Assembly: GCA_037954665.1 (NCBI GenBank) | Contig: JBBMOL010000046.1 | Location: forward strand, 1,488,001-1,552,000 | DNA from: Laguncularia racemosa | Taxonomy: Eukaryota; Streptophyta; Magnoliopsida; Myrtales; Combretaceae | Length of the DNA stretch: 64,000 nucleotides | Direction of reading: 5' to 3' | Shown here: piece by piece, positions 24,813-35,564 of the stretch | How the letters are laid out: each line of letters opens with the position of its first letter | Position numbering within the stretch: position 1 is the stretch's first letter | Notes under the pieces: model-generated | Database searches by the model: none | Told to the model about the DNA's origin: nothing | What the model saw: only the letters and a program-made list of their open reading frames with translations | Translations under genes and position numbers: made by a program

Positions 24813-25707
24813 TGTGCCTAAAATCCAAAGCACATGAATACCAATGCAAATGGCATGAATAAACAATTACACCAACAATTGTCTTAATCAACAACTTCAC
24901 AAAATGACCCTAATTCACGAAATTGAAGGCAAATGGATATATGGAACAAACAATTATATCAATACCAATAGAAAACGATGGAAAGGAATTAGAATTCAAC
25001 CTCAAATTGACTTGATGCAAATCTAAAAATAAGAACCCTAATTTACATGGATATAGATAAATAGCCAACAACCTAGATATTACTCATTAAACACAATTTG
25101 TAAATCAATAAGAGATAATTGATATTACTCACAATCACTCTAGTTGGTTCTCACTACAATTTCACAAATGAAATTGATAAGAGATCAATTGTAATGGAAG
25201 GAAACCCCTTACGGCAACAAGTGTATTTTTTTTTATCAAAATGTCAAAAGCTCCATACAAACCTTAGTTAGCAAGTATTTATACTTGCTCCTATTAGGTT
25301 AAAAACCACATGAAAATTACAAATAAGCCACTTAGGTGGCCGGTTCTAAGAAAAGAAATTACAAATGCTAAATGAAATGGCTGGTTCTCAAAACAACAAT
25401 TACAAGTACGAAGGTTCTTCAAGTGGTCAGTTCTTCAATTCAATTGAGTAATTTGTTGGACCAATTCTTCTTTGGTTTATGTTGTCCATGAATAACTCAC
25501 AAGCTGAGTTTTAGTGAGTTTGTCCATTGTCTTGTAAAACCTGACAAGTATGCCTACTGGAATGCATAATAAATAAGTAATAGAAAAGAAGTTAGTGTAC
25601 AAGTATTTTCAGGGTTGGTTTGTTTAAAGAGGACCCTTGTAGCCAAATTTTGTAACCCTTTAGCTCTTACCCTAGTGATAGGTCTTGTAGGATTTTGATT
25701 CCTATCA
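24813..25707 (-). repeat. 3' LTR of element E
   Basis: On the minus strand it would start TGATAGG directly after the purine tract CCCAAAGAGA (25708-25717) and end GCACA at 24813. The first 509 bp in plus coordinates are shared with 27830-28334. The outer limit at 25707 is inferred from the purine tract and TG, because the second copy is truncated. Confidence 0.65.
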
Positions 25708-25960
25708 TCTCTTTGGGCCTCAAGAAGATTTGTCCTCAAATTTGATAGGTCAAATGTAATAGAGACTCTGTATCCTCCTAACAAGTAATCTGTAAAATTA
25801 TCACTGTAGTTTCCTAGTACTTGAGATACCACAGGGGGTGGTTGCTCTCGCCCCTCTATCTCTAGGATATGACCCATTTGCAAGACATATAATGGGCTAT
25901 CATCCACTATGACCTCTTCTAACTCAAACTGTCCCACCGATATTGTTTTCTCCTTTTCTA
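25554..25960 (-). pseudogene. Element E integrase tail
   Basis: An open minus-strand frame contains LEEVIVDDSPLYVLQMGHIL, YLLGGYRVSITFDLSNLRTN and RPITRVRAKGLQNLATRV. The LRTN..PITRARAKG arrangement is the typical end of plant gypsy polyproteins. The frame runs through the purine tract into the LTR, as in the other elements here. Confidence 0.65.
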
Positions 25961-26232
25961 TTTCACCTATATGTCTTTGAACCTCTTGGCCCTCTGATGG
26001 TTTACTCACCTACCCTTGAACCTTTTGGACCCTTGATGGTTGACACATCTATTTCTGAACCTCATGGTCTTCTAAAGGTTGACTCATCTGACTATGAACC
26101 TCAAGAACCTCTGATGGTTGACACATCTGCGTTTGAACGACTTGGTCCTCTGAAGGTTGGCTCATCTGACTATGAACCTCAAGAACCTCTAATAGTTGAC
26201 TTATCTGTCTTTGCATCTCTTGGACCTCTCAT
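25960..26232 (-). repeat. 39-bp tandem repeat, about seven units
   Basis: Unit starts are at 25999, 26038, 26077, 26116, 26155 and 26194, plus a diverged unit before 25999. The period of 39 bp keeps a 13-codon repeat in frame. On the minus strand units read like QMSQPSE plus EVQ; the plus strand is also open across the array. It lies between the protease and integrase-tail remnants, where gypsy polyproteins have a low-complexity spacer, so expansion of that spacer is the likely origin. Confidence 0.85.
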
Positions 26233-26239
26233 GGTGACA

Positions 26240-26680
26240 TAGGATTCAATACTATACGTTTACCATCTTGTTGGAACATACAAGTATTTCTATAACCATC
26301 ATATAAGACCCTCCTATCATACAACCACGACCCACCAAGTAATATATCAGATGCACACATGGGAAGAATATCACATTCAATCTCAGCATAGTATTTATCC
26401 CCTATATCGAAAGGTACCCTAGCTCTTTAGGTCATATGGAGACTCCCCTGTTCACTCAACTAATGTAATATGTAGGGTTCTAGATGTGGAGTAGTTACAA
26501 GTTGCAATTTTGATACTAATAAGGCAGCTATAACATTAGTACAACTACCGCCATCAACAATAATGACACACAAGTTACCTTGCACCCTACAAAAAGTATG
26601 AAACAAATTTTCTCTCTACCCATCATCAATGATTGGAGAAGAAGTCTAGACTCGACGTAGTACATTAGTAGAAGGATACA
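26240..26680 (-). pseudogene. Element E retropepsin remnant
   Basis: The minus strand reads CVIIVDGGSCTNVIAALLVS (active-site aspartate kept, DGGS in place of DSGS), then ECDILPMCASDILLGGSWLY and DRRVLYDGYRNT. Stops lie between the pieces. This is the aspartic protease of a gypsy element, inactive here. Confidence 0.75.
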
Positions 26681-27810
26681 AATCATTTGACATGGCTGGT
26701 TACTAATTTCACTAAGCCAACAACACACTTCACTACACACCACGTCACAATCAACACACCTTAACCTTACACCACACCTACACTCACGGTGCAATACACA
26801 CAATGACACTTCTACGGTCCTCATACAACCATGGTGCACTATACAACCAAATGCAACACACATTTCCCTACACTTCAATTATAGCAACAATTAAACACTT
26901 CTAAGTAGTAAGTTATTGAATTCAACTAAGTAAGTGTTTAAGTAATAATACTTAATAACTTTCATACTTAAATTCTTGTTTTGAAATTCAAACTTTACTA
27001 CTAAACTTCCTTTTCTAGTCACGGCACATACACAATTCTATCTCCACGTGTAGCACCTTCCACACACACAACTCCACAACAATGCACACTGCCATACACA
27101 CGGTGCACTCACTTCAACCCACAACACCAACAGTTCAAGTGCAGTAACTTTTTACCTCAACACACACAACACTACATGTTGCAACCCTTCAATTTAATAC
27201 TCACACAACACTCTCAACACACACAACACTACATGTTGCAACCCTTCAATTCAATACTCACACAACACAAACTCCACCAATTCAATACTCCCTTACACCG
27301 CCACACATACACACATAAACACGACAACAATTCAAATTTACACCTTTAATGCAACTTTCTCCACAAATGGTAAGATTCAATTTCAAATTCAAATGAAATG
27401 TAATCAATACCACTCAATAACTATTTCAAGCTTAATGGATGTGTTTGAATTCAAATGATTTTCTATTTTTCCACTCAAATTCAAATCTGAAAATTGTAAA
27501 TTGCACTCCTTCAATTCCGAAACCTATTACAAGAATTCATTTCTCTTTTGTCACAAATAATGCATCTCCAATTCTGCAACAAACACTAGGAAATACACTT
27601 CTCACTCCCCTTTCCTTCACGGAAAAATCAAGAACAAAGGAGCTACAACAAGATATCCACTTCTATTACAACAATAAACAAATATGACACCACAATAACA
27701 AAATCAAGTACTTCAATTCCACCTTAACACTTTGGATCAATAAGTAGAAATTCAAGAACCCTAATTTCAAGTTATGATAATCACGGAAATTCCCTTCTCA
27801 AAAACTAATG
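26681..27810. other. Element E leader-side internal region
   Basis: CA-rich text with repeats of ACACAACACTACATGTTGCA (about 27167-27240). I find no gag in any frame, so the gag of this element is lost or too decayed to see. Confidence 0.5.
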
Positions 27811-27829
27811 CTCTGATACCAAATTATAA

Positions 27830-28334
27830 TGTGCTTAAAATCCAAAGCACATGAATACCAATGCAAATGGCATGAATCAACAATTACACCAACAATTGTC
27901 TTAATCAACAACTTCATAAAATGATCCTAATTCACGAAAATTGAAGCCAAATTGATATATGGAACAAACAATTGTATCAATACCAATAGAAGACGATGGG
28001 AAGAAATTAGAATTCAACCTCAAATTGACTTGATGCAAATCTGAAAATAAGAACCCTAATTCATGTGGATATGGATAAATAGCCAACAACTTAGACATTA
28101 CTTACTAAACACAATTTGTAAATCAACAAGAGATAATTGATATTACTCACAATCACTCTAGTTGGTTCTCACCACAATTTCACAAATGAAATTGATAAGA
28201 GATCAATTGTAATGAAAGGAAACCCCTCACGGCAACAAGTGTATTTTTTTTTTTTATCAAATGCTTCATACAAACTTTAGTTAGCAAGCATTTATACTTA
28301 CTCCTATTAGGGTAAAAACCACATGAAAATTACA
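27830..28334 (-). repeat. Truncated 5' LTR of element E
   Basis: Matches 24813-25321 closely, with small indels, then stops at AAAATTACA. The PBS at its inner end shows which LTR it is. Confidence 0.75.
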
Positions 28335-28575
28335 CTAGGAGAAATTAAAGTTGATTGGAGCGCAATGATAATGAAGATTCCGTGTAAGATATAGAATATA
28401 TATTACAAGGTAATCCTACTTTACATAAATCTAGTATCACCTATAAGTCACTTTTGAAGTTAGTGGATTATGAATTTTTTAGTCTGTTATGGACTTCACA
28501 TATAATTGTTGTGGATATGTTGTGTTTTACTATTGATGCTAGTGATTTACTAACACCCTTTATTCAATTGTTATA

Positions 28576-28711
28576 GAGTTTGTTGATGTCTAGGAATGTA
28601 GGGGTTTACCTCTAGCAAGATATATTAATCATAAAATTCCATTAAAAGATGGGGTGGCTTTTATCAATTTCTAATTGTACCGGTATGCCCAAGTCCAAAA
28701 GGATGAGATTC
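28576..28711 (+). pseudogene. Gypsy reverse transcriptase scrap
   Basis: The plus strand reads RGLPLARYINHKIPLKDGVA, then LYRYAQVQKDEI after one stop. This resembles the start of the gypsy RT domain (I-L-G-, then PYRY..QK.EI). It is only about 45 codons. Confidence 0.55.
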
Positions 28712-29686
28712 GTTATTATCAATGCTACTATTGATACTATTACCAATAATATTCATTTTTTCTTATTAAAAGTTCTTTAAAGTATTCATTTGTATTTCAT
28801 CTTCAACAGCATTAATATGAATCACTAAATCATCTTGATTCATACCTTTTTAGGTCATAACTCTTCAAATTTATAAGTACACCAACTTCCTCCATAATAT
28901 TACTTAAAAGAATACTTAAGTAATCCTCATTCTATAAATTAAATATCTTCTTCCCTAATTTTCCATTCGTTATTGATGAAAGATCTTCAATTGTGGAGCT
29001 AATAACGATATCAATTTATATTAAAGAAATAAATACAATGTTATTTCACTAATAACTTGATTAACTTGCTCTAAACGTTAAAAACACAATTCTTCCCCTT
29101 AGTTTTAATAGCCCATTAAATCCAAACAAAATAGAATCATATAAAATATTATTTCACTTATAACTTGATTAGCTTACTTTAAATTGTAGAAACCAAATTT
29201 TTTTTTTTAGTTTTAATAACCAATTAGATCTAAATAAAATAGAATCATATAGAATTATATAAGATTGTATAGAATTGATAAAATCATAAATTGATAGACA
29301 CTTGCATCTAAATTCTAAATTCACAATTTTTCCATAAATTTACATATGCGATTTAGCTCAAAAAAAAAGTTCCACAAAAACTTAAAACTTTCTCTATATC
29401 CTAAACTGGAAACCGATAAGGTAATCAAAATATAAGTTACATACACCAAAGTTCGGCATATTGACTAACTCTGGGATTTTCAATATAGTCCCCACGTTTA
29501 ACATTGAAACAATCTCAAACTTTACACTTGCTAGCGGTAGACAATTGCTCCAGTAATTTGTAAATTTCAGTTAATTGGTAACCAACTACCTACTACAAGG
29601 AAGCTTTAGTGGAAGTTATCAGCTCGGACACTAAATTGGTCAGAAAGGAAAATTCATAACCAGTAAGATAAATATCCCCTGTAACT
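28712..29686. other. Downstream flank of ABCG25, no gene seen
   Basis: AT-rich intergenic DNA. The 3' UTR of ABCG25 must lie in the right-hand part of this stretch. I do not see a canonical AATAAA on the minus strand in the nearest 150 bp. Confidence 0.5.
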
Positions 29687-32600
29687 TCACTTCTGAGCTC
29701 GCCTCAATGCAAGATATGCCAATATCCTGTACCCAAAAAACATCGATAGCAGAATGCAGGCACATGTAGCTGGTTGAATCTGTGCAACTACGTCTTCTTC
29801 GACAAACTTGCAGCTCGAGTTACGGCTGCCATTTTGGTGACAACCCAATATGGACGAAATCATCTTCCCTTCCCCATATTGGATTCCGATAAGAAGCCTG
29901 TAGCTGTAAAAGGTCGTAGACACGTACTTTATCCAGGCCAGACAATATGGCACTTTGTGCACATAGAATCCTCCTGTCAACACGAAAGCCAACATTGTTA
30001 CCGTAACAACCGTGGATGCTTGTTTCGCATCCATTATTGCCGCACCTAAAGCAAGACCAAGTCCCTGGGATACGAGAACATAGCCCAGAAGAACCGAGAG
30101 TGTCAGTATGAAAGCGCTAAACTCAGGTCTCAATCCAGCCATCCAATATGCCACCGTTAGAAAAACCGTCGGCAGGATAAGCTCCATAGGCACGTCTCCA
30201 ACTACTCTTGCCATGAAATATGACGAAAGCGTGTACATTCCCGATGACCGTTCCTTCATAACTATGGCACGCTCTTGCGGAAAGGCGAATACAGAGTTGA
30301 AAGATGGGAACACGCCCCAGAAGATCGATATGTAGAAAAGGAGGCCCAATCGATCCTGAATATCTCGAAAATCCGAGTGCCACCACATCAAGCCAGCTAA
30401 TAGCGCTGCCGCAATTACTTGGAAGACCCTGAGAGTGTTAAACGTTTCGTGCTTTCTTTCTTTGAGGCTTCTATGCATCAGGATGCTGAATTGGTTGAAC
30501 CAAGTGGAAACTCTGACCCTGCAAAAGCTTCTTCTGCGTCCTTCTGAAACAGAGTACCTGTTCATGAAATTTCCTTTAGCTGGATTTGATGAGATGTCCA
30601 AGCATGCCTCTTTTACCCTGGGAGCTAACCGAGTATTGAATGAAGAAACAAGAGCTTGCTTTACATTTGGCGTTTCTTTCTCATTTGTTCCATCAAGTTG
30701 GCAGACACCTGCATGCATAATTAAGGAGATAAAAAACGACACAGCTGGTGGGAGGACAAAATGGAATTTCTACTTATACATCTCCATTTCTGGGATCATT
30801 TTCCTACGTGGCAGTCACCATTATATTGAAATATAAGAGAGAGAAATCAAACAAACTGCAATATAGAAACGAGACTTATAATTGTTAAAGAGTAATTAAG
30901 TTTTAGTTCTAGTCTTATCTGTTCTTTTAGCTTTTGCATGCAGAAATAGATTTCCTACGTTCATGAGACTGAAGACTTGTATATTTCCTAGTCCATCTGC
31001 AACGCAATAACTACCCAATTTTTCTGATTATTCATCGAAGATTCTTTCCAAGAATACCTAGCAGGAGATAAATTCTCTTCAATTTATCTTAGATTCAAAC
31101 CCATCTAGTATATCTAATGAGTTAAAAAGTCTACCTGAAACATGGGCTCTCTAACATGAAATGTGAGCTTTCCAAATTTATTAAATAGGATTCCTTCTTC
31201 CGGTGTCTCGAGTACTCACTAAAGGTTTTGGAACAGTCTTTTTTTTTTTTAATAATTACATAAGTTTAAAATGAAAAATCATTTAATTCAACACTATGAA
31301 AGAGTTATTAACATATTTTTTATTCAATACAAAAGATGACAAAGACTTATGATCTGCTCTTTAGGAGGAACTTCTTGCTTACTAAGAGTATAGTCCAACG
31401 AACAACTTCTTCTTGTGCCATTCTAAAGGCTTAAGAGAATCATATCCTTCCTTTTTCTTTAGAATATATACCAATTTTATCATCAAACGAACTATACTTT
31501 AATATGGAAAGTGCGGAATATTCGACATGTAACATAAAGATATATCCTGTAAGAGAAAGGAGGGATTCCACGCAATAACTTCTTTAGATGATATACATAT
31601 ATATATACACAAATGCCATATCTCATGAACAGATAGAATATTTTAGCCCCATAATTCAATCAAAAGACAGGCTCCCACAGTAGCCATAACCGCAACAATA
31701 TACTTAATATATATATATATATATCCGTTTGGTTCGACGCCATACATGTATATAATAAAGCAGAATTGATTAGTTAGTACCAGCCGGAATTGTAAATTCA
31801 AAATTTCCCAGTAGAAAAGGATCCAAGAAGGATAAGATATATCTAAAGGCTAAAGTTGACCGGTATTGGTGGTCAGATGGGACTCCACTGGAGATGGTGC
31901 TGGTGCTTCCACTTACAGGTTGGGGTCACCACTCAAAAGGCTTTCATTACTCTAAGCATGCTTTTTCCTGTTTTTTTTGCTTTTACAGGAAGGATAGGTC
32001 AGACCTCAGAGGATGCAATTACAAAGTACTTTCGTACACGTGTCCTCAATATTTGACGACCAAGTTTGAAACAAGAAACAGGTTTACCACGTCACTTGAA
32101 GAACAAAGCATGATGGTTTGGCAAAAAACAAAAAAACACTCTTATGAGTTATGCCCTTAGATCATTCTCAACGAATTGACAATTGTTTTATAAGGGTATT
32201 ATTATTATTGTTGTTGTTGAAAAATCAAAACCTCCACCCCTATTGCTTTTGTAAAATATAAAAAATATGGTTACACATTTTACAAAAGTCAAACTCTTGA
32301 GAGTGGTAGATTTTTTTTTTTTTTGGGTCATTAAGAAATACCTCAAAATCACTTGTCCAAAATTTTGAATTAGAAAAAGAGTTTTCCAACCAAGCACTTG
32401 TTTTCATAAAAAGGAAGTGAAAAAAAAAGGCATAAACGTTTATTTTTCTATCTTCCAATAAATAGCACATGGCACTCCATAAGTGAATTTCCCTTTTTTT
32501 TTTTTTAAAAAAAAAAAAAAACCCTTTTGCTGAATGTCATGTCTGGTGTAGTCAGTAGAACCTTGTCTCTGAGTCCTCTAAATAATTGCTAGAAATTTAC

Positions 32601-35532
32601 CTTTTTATGTGTATACTTTCCTCATGTCACCAGTTTAGTATAACAAGTCCTGAAGAAAGCGAACTAGAACTACCTATGACATCATATGCACTAAAAGGCA
32701 CAAAAGAGACCGTATCAAGTCCATAAAAACGATGGCAAGACTATTCACAAATATTTTTTCTTTTGAGAAAGAAGATTGGCATTGTCGATTCAAGAAAAGT
32801 GGCTGGCCCCAAAAAAGAAACGTTCTTCCTTTTTTTTTTTTTATTTTGGTAACAAAAATGTTATTGCCAAATGTCACCAGCTTGTAGCAATTTTTCCGAC
32901 AGATGTACAAAAATAAATAACTCAATTATGAGTCTAAAGTAGCTAAAAGAAGACGAGGCCTGCTGGCGATGGTGCATTGCATGTCCGTCATTGTTAAAAG
33001 AAGAAGTATTGGTGGTATATAGTAAAGAAACAAATGAAAAGAAGCAACCCACCCATCTACGACCCAATTCCAATTTAACATCATCGCAAGAGGGAAACAA
33101 TTTGAACTAGAGAAATTAAAACTGCCAAAAAGAAAGCAAATAGTGTAGTAGCACATCCCTAAATTCGCAAACAATATACGGAAAGGCACAAAAACTCAAT
33201 ACGCATCGTATTGCTACTCTACCACTACGTATAAATACGGTTTTTTTAATCATATCATATCCTATTATGGAAGAACTGTTCAAGCTAATCATAAAAATTG
33301 TATAAATGAATGGAATCCAGATATGATACATCGACACCAACACCAGCACCAACTTTCAAGTGTTTTATATATGTATATATTCCTTTAAATAATAACATTA
33401 TTCCTCATGCTATCAATTACCAATGTCGTCACACCTCTTTCCACTACTCGCACTTCCATCATTATGTCCAGGAATATTGCTATTGAAGAATGAGCACGCC
33501 CTGACACTTCATATATATATATAATCTCAACGAAGGCAGAGGCTCATCAAAGAATAGAGAATTCCGAGTCAAACAGCACTTCTCCCTCTACAGTCTTTGT
33601 GGCGCATTATTTAAGGTTGGACTTTTTGTCCAAGTGCCACGTATTAAGGACATGTCAAACACCAGCAATTCGCATTATTAACTTTTTGCCCCCACCCTTT
33701 TATTTTATTTATTTAATAATCCTTAAAAATGAAATCTACAAAAGATTTTTCTCTCGGGTCATACATGTCTACGTGTCCACGGATGCAATTGGCACCAACA
33801 CCATCGTGGCCACGTCGTATAAATGTGTGTTATCAAACTTTTCCATTTTACCTAAAACAAAGGCTCGTAAAAGTTGCCTTCGGTTGCGTAAGAAAAGTTT
33901 CTGACTTCCACTATTAGCCACTGACACGCCTTTTGGTTTAGTTGGCTGTAAGGGCGGTCTAGAATTTGGATGGTGCTGTAAGCCAAGGATTTCCCATATA
34001 TTTTAGTCATTTCATATTTCTATTCTCCAACCAATGGAGTCTTAACTCATTCAATGAAATGAAGTGAAACTAACAACATGTGTGGTTTTCTGAACAAACC
34101 AGAACCATCACTAATTTTTTATTTTTTTTAAAAAAAAAACTTGGGAATTTGTTCCTTTTTTTTTTTTCCTATGATCGTTGAAACCACCTAGATCCTACAT
34201 GGGAAACAAACCCAATATCTCGTTTTCATGCGAGAAGGACCCAATCGAGAAGGCGAAGCAAATAATTGCATTAGTAGTTTCAACTCTTTAAGCCGCAGCC
34301 TAGAAGTAGACCACAGATCCTACCCCTCTCTGTCAAGTAAGAAAGGTCAGCTGGTAATGTCCGAGTCCGAACTGTAAATAGCCAGAGTATTTTTCTTCCT
34401 CCGTTCCATCACATGGAAAGTGAATTGATGTTGCAGCTTGAAGGTCCACGGCCATATAACCCAGAAGATCAAGATCACTGCTCACTGTTCGGACATGGAT
34501 TAAGATATCAACGTTGCGTCAATTATCGATCGCCATCCAATATTGCCCATAAACCTTTTTTGGGCCCATGTTCCACAAAACAATCTTATCCTTTGAAATG
34601 TCCTTCCACATGCCACTCCACGTGGATTCTTATAAGCTAATATTTTGTTTCATCCCATTCCCTTCTCTATAGTTTATAAATTCCAGCACCCAATGAGACA
34701 CCATGCACAGTAATCGTTTTGCTCCGTAAAACTATGACATGCTCAATTACATGATTTTAAGTGAAGTGAGTAAGAGCTTCTCCTTAATTGATTTATTAGA
34801 CCCCCAATAAAATTCAATTGAGAATTTGTCGATCCGAGAAAGCGGTGAGTGTAAAAGACCTCAAACCTTATGTCAATATTAGCTATTTATTATTTATTAT
34901 TGGTAGCAAGGCAAAACCTAGAGGCGCTTGTCAAGAGTCAACTTTGATAGCTCATGTCCATAATGTGGGCACATGCCTGGCCGCTCTCAGACCACTCCCA
35001 TTCTGATGACACCATTTAAAATCCTTAAATGTCACATTAAAATCTTTAAAAACTTTATTATTTTAAATTATTTTATTTTATTTTTAAGATTTAAAAAATA
35101 TTTATTAATATTATTTAGAAAACTAAAATAAAAAAATAAAAGAATGTTTTTAAGGACCACAAAGCTTGAAAAGCACGCCAATATGCGAGCATTGGAAATG
35201 GCCTTAAAGCAGGTAAGTTTGATGTAGAAAAACACAGCATGGCATGAAGATTAAAAGACGAAAAAAGAAGAAATAGAAAAAAGTTGGACTACGCGAACAC
35301 TTAAAGCAAACAAGATAGGTGATAGGTAACATGAAGTTAATGCTCCAATAGGGATGTCATTATAAAATACTCAACTTATTTAATTTAATAAAAACCTTAT
35401 TTAATTTAATTAAAACCTTATAGGTCTCGTAAGGTTTTAAAATATATTTTGGGTATGATTTTAAAATTCTATAAGATTTTAGATTAGATTTTGAAATTTA
35501 AAAAAAAATTCGATAGAAAACTCAAATCCGAT

Positions 35533-35564
<32 letters not shown>

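Larger units (their letters stand above)
24813..28334 (-). mobile_element. Internally deleted Ty3/gypsy element (element E), 5' LTR truncated
   Basis: LTR copies lie at 24813-25707 (3') and 27830-28334 (5'). The primer-binding site TGGTATCAGAG is at 27811-27821, next to the 5' LTR. Only a protease remnant and the integrase tail are recognisable between them; gag, reverse transcriptase, RNase H and the integrase core are not seen. The 5' LTR matches only the first 509 bp (24813-25321) of the 3' LTR and then switches to unrelated sequence at 28335. This explains the absence of a target duplication. Confidence 0.8.

Noticed and set aside
25943..26242. Plus-strand 99-codon repeat protein
   Set aside because: Lies in the 39-bp array of element E, where the other strand belongs to the retroelement; the frame is open only because the unit is stop-free.
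30435..30836. 133-codon plus-strand frame opposite ABCG25 exon 3
   Set aside because: It overlaps the well-supported ABCG25 exon on the other strand and resembles nothing known; an antisense shadow.
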